Assembly (NCBI RefSeq): GCF_026239735.1
Contig: NZ_JAPIVT010000001.1
Span: 648,925 to 712,924, forward strand
Reading direction: 5' to 3'
Source: Pedobacter sp. MC2016-05
GTDB taxonomy: Bacteria; Bacteroidota; Bacteroidia; Sphingobacteriales; Sphingobacteriaceae
DNA length: 64,000 bases
The notes below the pieces were generated by a model that had not been told where the DNA came from, ran no database searches, and saw only the letters and a list, made by a program, of their open reading frames with translations. Positions 55,520-63,957 of this stretch are shown here, piece by piece; the first letter of the stretch is position 1; each line of letters opens with the position of its first letter. The translations under genes and the position numbers were made by a program.

Positions 55520-55807
55520 ATGGCAACAATACTTATTCCAACACCATTAAGAAAATATACAAACAACCAGTCCAAAGTATCAATACCGGGCGCAGATATT
55601 TCCGGAATCATCAGTAATCTAGTTTCCACCCATCCGGAAATAAGAAAGCATTTGCTGGATGGGGCTGGAGGAGTTCGTTCATTTGTGAATGTATTTGTTG
55701 GCCAGGATGATATTAAAAGTCTAAATAATCTTCAAACTGATGTGAGTGAATTCTCAATTATAAGTATAGTTCCTGCTATCGCAGGGGGCAATTATAAGGG
55801 AGAATGA
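55520..55807 (+). CDS. Ubiquitin-like sulfur carrier (MoaD/ThiS family) with C-terminal tail
   Basis: 95 residues of beta-grasp fold, with the family pattern of strand I (ATILIPTPLRKYTN), the helix LVSTHPEIRKHLL, and the end FSIISIVPAIAGG. Gly89-Gly90 are followed by NYKGE, so the Gly-Gly needed for adenylation and thiocarboxylation is not at the terminus. The neighbouring JAMM protease could remove this five-residue tail, as QbsD does for QbsE. The E1-like gene follows after 1 nt. The sulfur acceptor is unknown; no cysteine synthase or molybdopterin gene is adjacent. Confidence 0.88.
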   Translation: MATILIPTPLRKYTNNQSKVSIPGADISGIISNLVSTHPEIRKHLLDGAGGVRSFVNVFVGQDDIKSLNNLQTDVSEFSIISIVPAIAGGNYKGE

Positions 55808-55808
55808 T

Positions 55809-56951
55809 ATGAAACAGATCAATTTTTCTCCTCAGGAATATTCCCGGTATAACAGGCACATTATTATTCCGGACTTCGGATTAGCGGCTCAGGAAAAGCT
55901 ATCTGCATCTAAGGTACTGGTCGTTGGCGCTGGCGGCTTGGGTAGTCCGGTTTTACTATATCTAGCGGCAGCTGGAATAGGTACCATCGGAATATTAGAC
56001 TGTGACGTTGTCGAAGATAGCAATTTGCAGCGTCAGGTGATTTTCGATATTAATGCGGTGGGTAAATCAAAAGCTGATGAAGCGATGCGCAGGTTAAGAG
56101 CACTAAATCCATACATTAATATTAAGGTGCATGATATCAAGCTCACCTCTGAAAACGCTTTGGAAGTATTAGCAGATTATGATGTCGTTGCAGATGGAAC
56201 CGATAATTTTCCAACTCGGTACCTTGTTAATGATGCCTGTGTTATTCTCAGCAAAGTAAATGTTTATGCTTCCATTTATCAGTTTGAAGGTCAGGTTTCT
56301 GTATTTAATTATTTAAATGGTGATGGCAGCCGCGGCCCAAATTACCGTGATCTCTTTCCGATTCCTCCAGATCCGAGCACCGTCCAAAATTGTTCGGAGG
56401 CGGGGGTATTAGGTGTTTTGCCAGGAATAATAGGAAGCATGCAGGCACTTGAGGTAATCAAAGTGATCGCAGAGGTGGGGGATGTTCTGAGCGGAAAGTT
56501 CTATACATTCAATGCCCTGAGCTTTGAATCAATGACCTATAACATCAAAAAAAATATGACCAACGATTCAATCCTCAAAGGCGGACTAATTGATTATGAG
56601 CAATTTTGTGGCGTTTCTGCTATTGAAAAGAAAATCAAAGAAATAACACCTATTGAGTTAGTAAACTGGCAAAAGCAGGGATTAGATGTACAGCTTGTCG
56701 ATGTCAGGGAATTCTCGGAGTATGAATTTGTCAACATCGGCGGTGAGTTAATACCACTTTCCACCCTATTGGATAACCGGGAAAAAATTTCCAGCGATGC
56801 GCGAGTTGTCGTTTTATGTAAAATGGGCGGCCGGAGTAAATCGGCCATCAGACTTCTGGAGGAACGCTATAGTATGAACAATCTATATAGTCTGGAAGGC
56901 GGAATCATAGGTTATATAAGAGAAATGGAGTTGGATCTGCCTATTTATTAG
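55809..56951 (+). CDS. MoeZ/MOCS3-like E1 adenylyltransferase with rhodanese domain
   Basis: 380 residues. The E1 domain (about 8-245) has RYNRHI, the ATP loop VVGAGGLGSPVLL (GAGGLGS at 40-46), DGTDNFPTRYLVND, and the catalytic-type Cys195 in NCSEAGVLGVLPG. The zinc CxxC pair of MoeB is replaced by NYRD, as in some Bacteroidota homologues. The C-terminal rhodanese domain (about 280-378) has active-site Cys337 in CKMGGRSKSA. It would adenylate the carrier's C-terminal glycine and load sulfur through the rhodanese cysteine. It follows the carrier gene by one base and ends the operon. Confidence 0.92.
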   Translation: MKQINFSPQEYSRYNRHIIIPDFGLAAQEKLSASKVLVVGAGGLGSPVLLYLAAAGIGTIGILDCDVVEDSNLQRQVIFDINAVGKSKADEAMRRLRALNPYINIKVHDIKLTSENALEVLADYDVVADGTDNFPTRYLVNDACVILSKVNVYASIYQFEGQVSVFNYLNGDGSRGPNYRDLFPIPPDPSTVQNCSEAGVLGVLPGIIGSMQALEVIKVIAEVGDVLSGKFYTFNALSFESMTYNIKKNMTNDSILKGGLIDYEQFCGVSAIEKKIKEITPIELVNWQKQGLDVQLVDVREFSEYEFVNIGGELIPLSTLLDNREKISSDARVVVLCKMGGRSKSAIRLLEERYSMNNLYSLEGGIIGYIREMELDLPIY

Positions 56952-56958
56952 GCAGATC
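56934..56958 (+). terminator. Hairpin spanning the stop codon of the E1 gene
   Basis: GATCTGCC (56934-56941) and GGCAGATC (56951-56958) form a perfect 8 bp stem with a 9 nt loop that contains the first two bases of the TAG stop. No T-run follows, so it may stabilise the mRNA end rather than terminate transcription. Confidence 0.45.
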
Positions 56959-57152
56959 TGGTTTCATCAAAGGGGTTTGGATTACTAAAGTTTTTAAGCG
57001 TATGGTATGACTAATTTTTTCGAACGAACAAGTTTTAAGAATGCCCGGCCTGATAATTATCAGATAGCTGCTGGATGATCTCGATCGATTCGCAGCCCAG
57101 CAGTTAAGCCTACTACGAAGCGAATCCGTTTGCTTATCATCTCCTACAGATA

Positions 57153-59081
57153 CTAACCAACCATGCTATCTGTGATTCTTTTAAACCCAACCGATCTTAC
57201 TGTGTTGATGATTGAAGCTTTGTCATAACCACATTCTGCCCATAGTTCCGCCTGTTCGCCGTGCTCGATGAACTGATCAGGAATACCCAAACGTATCACT
57301 TTTGAGTTATAACCATTGTCAGCCATGAATTCAAGTACTGCTGACCCTATTCCTCCTGGCAATGCGCCATCTTCTACAGTGATGACATGCTTATACCTGC
57401 TAAAAACCTCGTGCAAAAGATCTTGGTCCAAAGGTTTTACGAATCGCAAATCGTAATGTGCTGGATAAATGCCCTCACTGTTTAGTTCATTACGTGCCTC
57501 TACAGCGAAATTTCCAACATGACCAATAGTCAGCAAAGCTACATCATCTCCGTCACAAATTTTTCTCCCTTTCCCAATTTCCAAAGCCCTGAAAGGCCTT
57601 TTCCAATCTGGCATTACGCCATTTCCACGGGGGTATCTGATCACGAATGGCCCCATGTTTTCTTGCTGCGCGGTATACATCAGGTTTCTCAACTCTTCCT
57701 CATTCATCGGTGAGGATATGATCATATTTGGAATACATCTCATATAGGGAATGTCGTACGCACCATGATGTGTAGCCCCATCTGCTCCCGCTAAGCCGGC
57801 CCTGTCCAAACAAAACACAACATTGAGCTTTTGAATAGCTACATCATGAATTACCTGATCGTAAGCCCGTTGCATAAAACTGGAATATATATTGCAAAAC
57901 GGAACTAAACCCTGCGCGGCTAAACCGGCAGAAAATGTTACTGCGTGTTGTTCCGCGATGCCCACATCGAAAGCACGCTTTGGCATTGCTTTCATCATGA
58001 TATTCAATGATGACCCAGACGGCATGGCCGGAGTGATGCCAACAATTTTTGCATTCGACTTCGCTAATTCTACCATTGTGTGGCCGAAAACATCTTGATA
58101 TTTCGGAGCCTGAGGTTTAATTGGAATACTTTTCTTGATCTCTCCAGTTATTTTATCGAAAAGCCCCGGCGCGTGCCAAATGGTTTGATCTTTTTCAGCA
58201 AGTGCAAATCCTTTTCCCTTAACGGTTACACAGTGTAATAATTTTGGGCCGGGTATCGCTGATAAATCTTTTATGGTTTGTGCTAAGCGTTTCACGTCAT
58301 GTCCGTCAACGGGGCCGAAATATCTAAAATTTAGCGCTTCAAACAAATTGCTTTGCTTTAAAAGCGTTCCTTTTATACTCTTCTCAATTTTCTTGACATA
58401 TTTATGCGCATTAGGACCAAGTTTAGAAAGCCCTGCCAAAACACTGGAAATATCGTCACGGAAACGATTGTAAGATTTTGATATGGTAATACTTGTCAGA
58501 TATTCTTTTAAAGCCCCAACGTTAGGATCGATTGACATACAGTTGTCATTAAGGATCACCAGCACATTGCTATTTTCAATCCCTGCATGATTGAGTCCTT
58601 CAAAGGCCAATCCTGCTGTTAATGCGCCGTCGCCAATAACTGCCACGTGCTGCCTGTCTTTTTCCCCTTTTAGTTGAGAGGCAACCGCCATGCCCAACGC
58701 AGCCGAAATCGAGGTGGATGAGTGACCTACGCCAAATGTGTCATACTCACTTTCGGAGATTTTTGGAAAACCGCTTATGCCTTTGTATATGCGGTTGGTA
58801 TGGAACAAATCCCTTCTGCCCGTGAGTATCTTGTGGCCATAAGCCTGATGTCCTACATCCCATACTAATTTATCGTAGGGAGTATTCAGGGCATAATGTA
58901 AAGCAACCGTCAGCTCGACAACCCCTAGGCTGGACCCAAAATGGCCACCGTTTACGCTCACAATATCAATGATATATTGCCTTAATTCTTGGCTTATTTG
59001 TTCTAAGTCAGACTCGTTATGTTGCTTTAAATCAGCAGGATAGTTGATTTTAGATAATAGGGGGCCAGCTTTAACTTGCAT
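57153..59081 (-). CDS. dxs: 1-deoxy-D-xylulose-5-phosphate synthase
   Basis: 642 residues, normal length. Thiamine diphosphate site: GDGALTAGLAFEGLNHAG and NDNCMSID. The transketolase-like segments GGHFGSSLGVVELTVALHY and GHQAYGHKILTGRRD are intact, and the pyrimidine-binding domain has GIAEQHAVTFSAGLA. The C-terminal transketolase domain (ITVEDGALPGGIGSAVLEF) is complete. It makes DXP from pyruvate and glyceraldehyde-3-phosphate, the first step of isoprenoid synthesis by the MEP pathway, which also feeds the undecaprenyl carrier used by the polysaccharide clusters. A Bacteroidota promoter lies just upstream on the minus strand. Confidence 0.96.
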   Translation of the reverse strand: MQVKAGPLLSKINYPADLKQHNESDLEQISQELRQYIIDIVSVNGGHFGSSLGVVELTVALHYALNTPYDKLVWDVGHQAYGHKILTGRRDLFHTNRIYKGISGFPKISESEYDTFGVGHSSTSISAALGMAVASQLKGEKDRQHVAVIGDGALTAGLAFEGLNHAGIENSNVLVILNDNCMSIDPNVGALKEYLTSITISKSYNRFRDDISSVLAGLSKLGPNAHKYVKKIEKSIKGTLLKQSNLFEALNFRYFGPVDGHDVKRLAQTIKDLSAIPGPKLLHCVTVKGKGFALAEKDQTIWHAPGLFDKITGEIKKSIPIKPQAPKYQDVFGHTMVELAKSNAKIVGITPAMPSGSSLNIMMKAMPKRAFDVGIAEQHAVTFSAGLAAQGLVPFCNIYSSFMQRAYDQVIHDVAIQKLNVVFCLDRAGLAGADGATHHGAYDIPYMRCIPNMIISSPMNEEELRNLMYTAQQENMGPFVIRYPRGNGVMPDWKRPFRALEIGKGRKICDGDDVALLTIGHVGNFAVEARNELNSEGIYPAHYDLRFVKPLDQDLLHEVFSRYKHVITVEDGALPGGIGSAVLEFMADNGYNSKVIRLGIPDQFIEHGEQAELWAECGYDKASIINTVRSVGFKRITDSMVG

Positions 59082-59106
59082 TCAGATTTGGGTAAAAAAC
59101 AAGATA

Positions 59107-59136
59107 CAAAGTAAGGGATTTTTGTTCTAATACAAA
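59107..59136 (-). promoter_or_regulatory. dxs promoter (Bacteroidota type)
   Basis: On the minus strand TTTG (59136-59133), a 19 nt spacer and TACTTTG (59113-59107). This matches the TTTG-N19-TAnnTTTG architecture with a shortened -7 box. The predicted leader to the dxs ATG at 59081 is about 20 nt. Confidence 0.6.
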
Positions 59137-59249
59137 AGAAAAATCGTCATCCATGAATTAGGGCCTGTCGACCGAGGTTTCGAAAAAAGATTCTTTAAGA
59201 ATAATCAAAACAAGCTGATTGTAATGATGTATTATTAAAAATACATGTC

Positions 59250-59280
59250 TTGCGATTATTGTAATTATTATCTACATTTG
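59250..59280 (+). promoter_or_regulatory. Promoter of the small gene at 59368
   Basis: TTG (59250-59252), a 20 nt spacer and TACATTTG (59273-59280), an exact match to the -7 consensus TAnnTTTG. The leader is about 80 nt before the ATG at 59368. Confidence 0.6.
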
Positions 59281-59367
59281 ACATACGTTCTTCGACAGGG
59301 TATCTACTCTGGTCTACTAAAATTTAATACATGTCAAATAATATTCAACTTAGTAAAAAAAGAAACC

Positions 59368-59559
59368 ATGCAAAATATAACGCACTCAACACCAGTAATT
59401 AAGTTAAACAGGATTAAGATTGGAGATAATATCGTTGATGAATACAATTCCCAAGGAAGAGTGGTTAAAATCAGAAAGTCTGTAGTCAATAATCTAAGAG
59501 AGTATTTATTTCATTTAGATTCAAGACAAACTATTTATATTTTAAGCAGTTCATTTTAA
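59368..59559 (+). CDS. Small conserved-looking hypothetical protein, 63 residues
   Basis: I choose the internal ATG at 59368 (MQNITHSTPVIKLNRIKIGD) because it follows a consensus promoter and because an upstream in-frame start at 59245 would place the promoter inside the gene. The protein is basic and soluble, with beta-strand-like alternation (IKIGDNIVDEYNSQGRVVKI). No family was recognised. It is monocistronic, between dxs and scpA. Confidence 0.55.
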   Translation: MQNITHSTPVIKLNRIKIGDNIVDEYNSQGRVVKIRKSVVNNLREYLFHLDSRQTIYILSSSF

Positions 59560-59608
59560 CCGCTGCGTTCAATCGCTTTTTAAACTAAAATATCCAGCTG
59601 CTATTTGG

Positions 59609-59616
59609 TATTTTTG
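59609..59616 (+). promoter_or_regulatory. -7-like box immediately before scpA
   Basis: TATTTTTG matches TAnnTTTG exactly and ends 5 nt before the ATG at 59622. If it is used, transcription would start at or within the start codon, giving a leaderless mRNA. No TTTG at the ideal upstream distance was found, so this is weak. Confidence 0.35.
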
Positions 59617-59621
59617 TATCA

Positions 59622-60365
59622 ATGCAAACAGATAATTTTGAAATCAAACTTCCTGTATTCGAAGGTCCCTTTGATTTACTTTTATTCTTTATCGAACGTG
59701 ATGAACTGAGTATTCATGACATCGAGATCTCAAAAATCACTAATGACTTTTTGTCTTACATTCATCAGTTGTTTGCTCTGAATGTGGAGGTAGCCAGTGA
59801 GTTTATTCTCATAGCGGCTAGCTTGATGCGCATTAAGTCTAGAATGTTGTTGCCGCGGATCGAAATAGATGATGCAGGTAATGAAATTAGTTCCGAGCAA
59901 GATTTGATTGATAGGCTGATTGCGTATAAACAGTTCAAATCAGCTGCCGAAGAAATGAAAGTCCTAGAGCATAGCAGAATGTTACAGGAAAGGAGGGGGA
60001 ATATCGAACAGGATCTGATTTTAGTGGCAGCATCTTCTTCTCATCAGGATGAGCTACTGTCGCTTGATTTGTATAAGTTGCTCACTGTTTACCACCGGAC
60101 AGTCGAAAAATATAGCTTGCGGGTGGAAGAGGTTAAGCATACTGTTATCCAGTATCCATATACCATTGAGCAGCAAAAATATTTTATCTCAAACCTTTTG
60201 GAGATCAATAAGCAGATCGACTTTGCGATAGTGCTTAAAAATTCAGAAAACAAAGTGCATTTTGTCTATAATTTTCTTGCAATTCTGGAGATGCTTCAGC
60301 AGCAAATAGTGAAAATTACCATTGGTAGCGGTTTCAATAATTTTGAGGTTAAATCACTTCGCTAA
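59622..60365 (+). CDS. scpA: Segregation and condensation protein A
   Basis: 247 residues. The N-terminal signature FEIKLPVFEGPFDLLLFFIERDELSIHDIEISKIT and the segment EFILIAASLMRIKSRMLLPR identify the kleisin ScpA, which bridges SMC and ScpB in chromosome condensation and segregation. The C-terminal winged-helix region is present (NFLAILEMLQQQIVKIT). It is not part of an operon with scpB here. Confidence 0.94.
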   Translation: MQTDNFEIKLPVFEGPFDLLLFFIERDELSIHDIEISKITNDFLSYIHQLFALNVEVASEFILIAASLMRIKSRMLLPRIEIDDAGNEISSEQDLIDRLIAYKQFKSAAEEMKVLEHSRMLQERRGNIEQDLILVAASSSHQDELLSLDLYKLLTVYHRTVEKYSLRVEEVKHTVIQYPYTIEQQKYFISNLLEINKQIDFAIVLKNSENKVHFVYNFLAILEMLQQQIVKITIGSGFNNFEVKSLR

Positions 60366-60530
60366 CCTGATTGTTTACCACTCGCTTTAGGCCCGAGGAC
60401 AGTAGATCTGCAATCATTTAGAATGGACCTCGTTCTTAACGCTTAGAGAATCGGTAATTCATGATGAGTCATCCCAGGCTTGAGCACTTAATTTCCCCTG
60501 ATTGGGTTACTGCCTTAAAAATTAATTTGT

Positions 60531-60538
60531 TACTTTTG
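60531..60538 (+). promoter_or_regulatory. glyA promoter -7 box
   Basis: TACTTTTG matches TAnnTTTG exactly. A TTG at 60512-60514 is 16 nt upstream, slightly short of the usual spacing. Leader to the ATG at 60565 is about 20 nt. Confidence 0.6.
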
Positions 60539-60564
60539 CAGAAAAATACCAAACCTATATAAGG

Positions 60565-61836
60565 ATGAAACGCGATACCCAGATTTTTGAACTTATTGAT
60601 AAAGAACTTGACCGTCAAGAGCACGGATTAGAACTTATCGCATCTGAAAACTTTGTAAGCAAGCAAGTGATGGAAGCTGCTGGTTCTGTACTTACCAACA
60701 AGTATGCTGAAGGACTACCAGGCAAACGTTACTACGGCGGATGCCAAGTTGTAGATGTCGTTGAACAGATAGCAATTGATAGAGCAAAGAAATTGTTCGG
60801 TGCATCGTGGGTTAATGTTCAGCCCCACTCAGGTGCACAGGCGAATGCGGCTGTTATGCTGGCAGTGTTGAAACCGGGGGATAAAATATTGGGGTTTGAC
60901 CTTTCGCATGGTGGGCACCTAACACATGGTTCTCCTGTTAACTTCTCTGGTAAACTGTACCAACCATTTTTTTATGGAGTAGATAAAGAGACCGGCTTAA
61001 TTGATTATAAAAAGCTGGAAGAAGTTGCCTTGACAGAAAGACCAAAATTAATCATTTGTGGCGCATCTGCATATTCACGTGAATGGGATTATGCTTTCAT
61101 CCGTTCAATAGCAGATAAAATCGGTGCTTTAGTTTTGGCAGACATTTCACACCCCGCTGGACTGATTGCAAAGGGATTGCTAGCTAACCCGCTTCCTCAC
61201 TGTCATATTGTGACCACCACGACGCATAAAACCCTTCGAGGTCCGCGCGGTGGTATGATCATGATGGGGCAGGATTTTGAAAATCCATGGGGATTGAAAA
61301 CACCAAAAGGAGATATTCGGTTAATGAGTAATTTACTTGATATGGCTGTTTTTCCCGGAACACAGGGTGGTCCTTTGGAGCATATTATTGCCGCTAAGGC
61401 AATTGCATTTGGCGAGGCACTAACCGATGAATACGATACTTACATTAAACAGGTTGCTACTAATGCCCAGGCTATGGCTAAGGCTTTTGTGGCCAAAGGA
61501 TATGGAATTATTTCAGGGGGTACAGATAATCACTTGATGCTCATCGATCTGAGAAATAAAAACATCACCGGCAAAGCTGCTGAGAATGCCTTGGAAAGAG
61601 CAGAGATCACCGTGAATAAAAATATGGTTCCTTTCGATGATAAATCACCGTTCGTAACCTCAGGCATTCGTGTTGGTACAGCTGCCATTACCACTCGTGG
61701 ATTAAAGGAGGCTGAAATGGAAAAAATTGTTGATCTCATCGACCAGGTGTTAACCAATCCTGATGATGAGATGAATATCAATGCAGTTAAAGCTGAAGTT
61801 GTAAATTTGGTTAGTGCGTTTCCACTTTACAGATAA
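60565..61836 (+). CDS. glyA: Serine hydroxymethyltransferase
   Basis: 423 residues, complete. Motifs: [53 protein letters not shown], and the pyridoxal phosphate lysine region [19 protein letters not shown] (Lys in THKTLRGPR). It interconverts serine and glycine with tetrahydrofolate, the main one-carbon source. Monocistronic, with its own promoter and a terminator hairpin downstream. Confidence 0.97.
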   Translation: MKRDTQIFELIDKELDRQEHGLELIASENFVSKQVMEAAGSVLTNKYAEGLPGKRYYGGCQVVDVVEQIAIDRAKKLFGASWVNVQPHSGAQANAAVMLAVLKPGDKILGFDLSHGGHLTHGSPVNFSGKLYQPFFYGVDKETGLIDYKKLEEVALTERPKLIICGASAYSREWDYAFIRSIADKIGALVLADISHPAGLIAKGLLANPLPHCHIVTTTTHKTLRGPRGGMIMMGQDFENPWGLKTPKGDIRLMSNLLDMAVFPGTQGGPLEHIIAAKAIAFGEALTDEYDTYIKQVATNAQAMAKAFVAKGYGIISGGTDNHLMLIDLRNKNITGKAAENALERAEITVNKNMVPFDDKSPFVTSGIRVGTAAITTRGLKEAEMEKIVDLIDQVLTNPDDEMNINAVKAEVVNLVSAFPLYR

Positions 61837-61860
61837 AAACATTTTTCTGACTTGATACCT

Positions 61861-61892
61861 AAAAGCAGCTTCATTAATTTGAGGCTGCTTTT
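61861..61892 (+). terminator. Rho-independent terminator after glyA
   Basis: AAAAGCAGC (61861-61869) pairs perfectly with GCTGCTTTT (61884-61892) across a 14 nt loop; the stem runs into a T-rich tail (TTTTATTTTAT). Confidence 0.85.
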
Positions 61893-61959
61893 ATTTTATA
61901 GATCTAAATTTTTTCACAAATGCTAAGTTTTGAGCATATAAAATTAAAGTGTTTAAAAA

Positions 61960-62000
61960 GTAAAGGGCCGATATTCTTTTGAAGAAATATCGACCCTTAC
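61960..62000 (-). terminator. Terminator hairpin facing the minus-strand lipoprotein gene
   Basis: GTAAAGGGCCGATAT (61960-61974) pairs with ATATCGACCCTTAC (61987-62000) with small mismatches around an 11-12 nt loop. On the minus strand it is followed by CTTTTT, as expected for termination of the gene ending at 62070. Confidence 0.65.
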
Positions 62001-62069
62001 CATCTAAATTAACGCTCTCAAATATATAAACCGCGTAATACAGAATTTGTTTTAGCAAAAGGAAAAAAA

Positions 62070-63443
62070 TCATTTTTTTTCAAAACATCCCAAAGTCGAT
62101 GGAAACACACGCGGCATATTGGCCAAATCCAAGCTTAAGTAATTTCCATAAAACGCATCAGACCGAAGATCATATCCCCTCTTTAATAGAGGGCTATTAT
62201 CTTGCAGTTGAAAATTCTCCATTCCTTCTGAGATGAATTTTGGATCATCATTTAGCAGATTGCCACTACTGGCATAATTTCGCTGTGATGATTTTATAAG
62301 ATTATTGTAGATCGTTGAACTGACGACAGCACTAGATTTGTTTTGTATATCCAACTCATTTTCTAATGATCCCCAAATGATATTATTGGTTAGATTCAAA
62401 TTGAGATTGTTATAGGATTCCGCGGAGATGAAGTCTGATAAGGTTACTGCAGCAGTTTTACGGGCAAAATTTGAATTAAAGCCTACAAATGTATTCTGCT
62501 TTAAATTGAAATTACCACCACCAATCCCGTAAATCAGGTAATTCCCGCAATTATATAATAGATTGTTGAATGCAATCAACTCCGAGTGATGTCCTATATA
62601 GGCAGCTACCTGCATGTTTTTAATAATGCTATTACTGACAAGCAGTTTAGGACTGGTATTGGTTGATAGGGAGTCCGAGGTTATTCCCACAATGGCGTTC
62701 ATTATCCTGGCATGTTTAATTATAGCAGATCCTGTTTTTTGTATCAATATTCCATTCCATTGGCCTGGTTCACTGGAATAAATTCTTTCAAGGCGGTTTC
62801 CTGAAAAAATGATAGGCCTATCCAACAAACCATTAACTATTAAGCTGCCTTCAACATTTAGCCTTGCATCTTTATGAAAGTAAAGCCTTGTACCAGGCAT
62901 AAGGGTAAGAGAGATACCATTCTTTACAGTTGCTGTCCCACTAATTATATAGGGCAATCCTTCAGTCCAGGTAGTATTTACCTCAATAGATGGATTGTGA
63001 ATGAAGACGGCATTCTGACCATAGGCGAGTAGCTTTATAGATTGTCTGCTGCCATTGGTATTTAGTAAAATCGAATCTTCAACTAGAAAGGGTTGAATCT
63101 TGCTATTCGGATCTATGCTGACTTTAATGAGAATACTAATGGAATCCCCCGCATTGATCACAATATTATTTTTCTTATTTGTGCGCTCTCCATTAATATT
63201 GATGTTAAATGCAGAGGTGTCTCCGTTTGCCAGCCTGATTTCAGAGATATTGACGGCTTTACCGTTCCTATTTCTGATTTTGACATTTTTAAAAGTTGAC
63301 GAAACCGAGGTGAATACCGTATCAAAAGAAATATTTTGTTCAGAAAAATCAAGTGTTACGTTTGAATCCGCTGTAATTCGCTCGTCTTTCCTGCATGCAG
63401 CAAGGGTGAGTATTATGATGACCAAGTAAGTGATTTTTCCCAT
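62070..63443 (-). CDS. Right-handed beta-helix lipoprotein
   Basis: About 457 residues from the ATG at 63443; an in-frame TTG three bases upstream is a less likely start. A lipoprotein signal MGKITYLVIIILTLAAC has Cys17. An N-terminal beta-sandwich-like region (SVSSTFKNVKIRNRNGKAVNI, then INAGDSISILIKVSIDP) resembles abnormal-spindle/ASPM-type domains. It is followed by a right-handed beta-helix from about residue 160 (GTATVKNGISLTLMPGTRLYFHK, GSLIVNGLLDRPIIFSG, NNLLYNCGNYLIY). It is a surface-exposed or periplasmic lipoprotein of unknown function. TAAGTTTG lies 5 nt before the start on the minus strand. Confidence 0.78.
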   Translation of the reverse strand: MGKITYLVIIILTLAACRKDERITADSNVTLDFSEQNISFDTVFTSVSSTFKNVKIRNRNGKAVNISEIRLANGDTSAFNININGERTNKKNNIVINAGDSISILIKVSIDPNSKIQPFLVEDSILLNTNGSRQSIKLLAYGQNAVFIHNPSIEVNTTWTEGLPYIISGTATVKNGISLTLMPGTRLYFHKDARLNVEGSLIVNGLLDRPIIFSGNRLERIYSSEPGQWNGILIQKTGSAIIKHARIMNAIVGITSDSLSTNTSPKLLVSNSIIKNMQVAAYIGHHSELIAFNNLLYNCGNYLIYGIGGGNFNLKQNTFVGFNSNFARKTAAVTLSDFISAESYNNLNLNLTNNIIWGSLENELDIQNKSSAVVSSTIYNNLIKSSQRNYASSGNLLNDDPKFISEGMENFQLQDNSPLLKRGYDLRSDAFYGNYLSLDLANMPRVFPSTLGCFEKK

Positions 63444-63807
63444 CAATCAAACTTAGATATTTTTTTAATTTTTAGTTCCGACTTTTATGTAATTGTCTTA
63501 TCGCGGCCTGTTTTATTCGATTTTTGAGAAACCTGGTGCTGATTGAGAAGTCAATCTCAGTATTCGTTTTTAATATCATCTTTTATAGTATGCGTTATTG
63601 AGTGACCATGTGTTTATAATAGGATAAGATTAAAATTCCTCTTTTAGCAGCGCTTTTAAAATGATTGCTTATTGATATTTATAGTATTATAAGGGTCTGA
63701 TGAGCGCTTAAACATACAAGTAGTTTAGATGTTTGACTTAATGTGTTATTTTTTTGGTCTGACGATCAGTGTTTTATAAAAATCTGTTTCGATTCTTTGA
63801 TTAAAGG

Positions 63808-63838
63808 TTTGCCGGGAGCGGATTTTTTTCTACTTTTG
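63808..63838 (+). promoter_or_regulatory. Strong tandem promoter P1 (probable rRNA operon)
   Basis: TTTG (63808-63811), 19 nt, TACTTTTG (63831-63838): a perfect match to the Bacteroidota consensus. Downstream, ATCCCGCTTCGGAGGAAACG follows. A second, nearly identical unit lies 119 nt further on. Confidence 0.75.
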
Positions 63839-63926
63839 CATCCCGCTTCGGAGGAAACGGTTGCATTGAAAAGCCGGTTGGTTGATAGATGAGAGTGGAA
63901 AGGCCAAAAATTTACTTTAAAATAAA

Positions 63927-63957
63927 TTTGCGGAAAAGAAAAAGATCGCTACCTTTG
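63927..63957 (+). promoter_or_regulatory. Strong tandem promoter P2 (probable rRNA operon)
   Basis: TTTG (63927-63930), 19 nt, TACCTTTG (63950-63957): again a perfect consensus match. AGCCCGGTTCGGAAGAAACG follows, which aligns with the sequence after P1. The downstream gene is outside the window; a 16S rRNA operon is inferred. Confidence 0.75.

Noticed and set aside
61891..62073. 60-codon minus-strand frame after glyA
   Set aside because: It covers two terminator hairpins and has an AT-driven hydrophobic translation.
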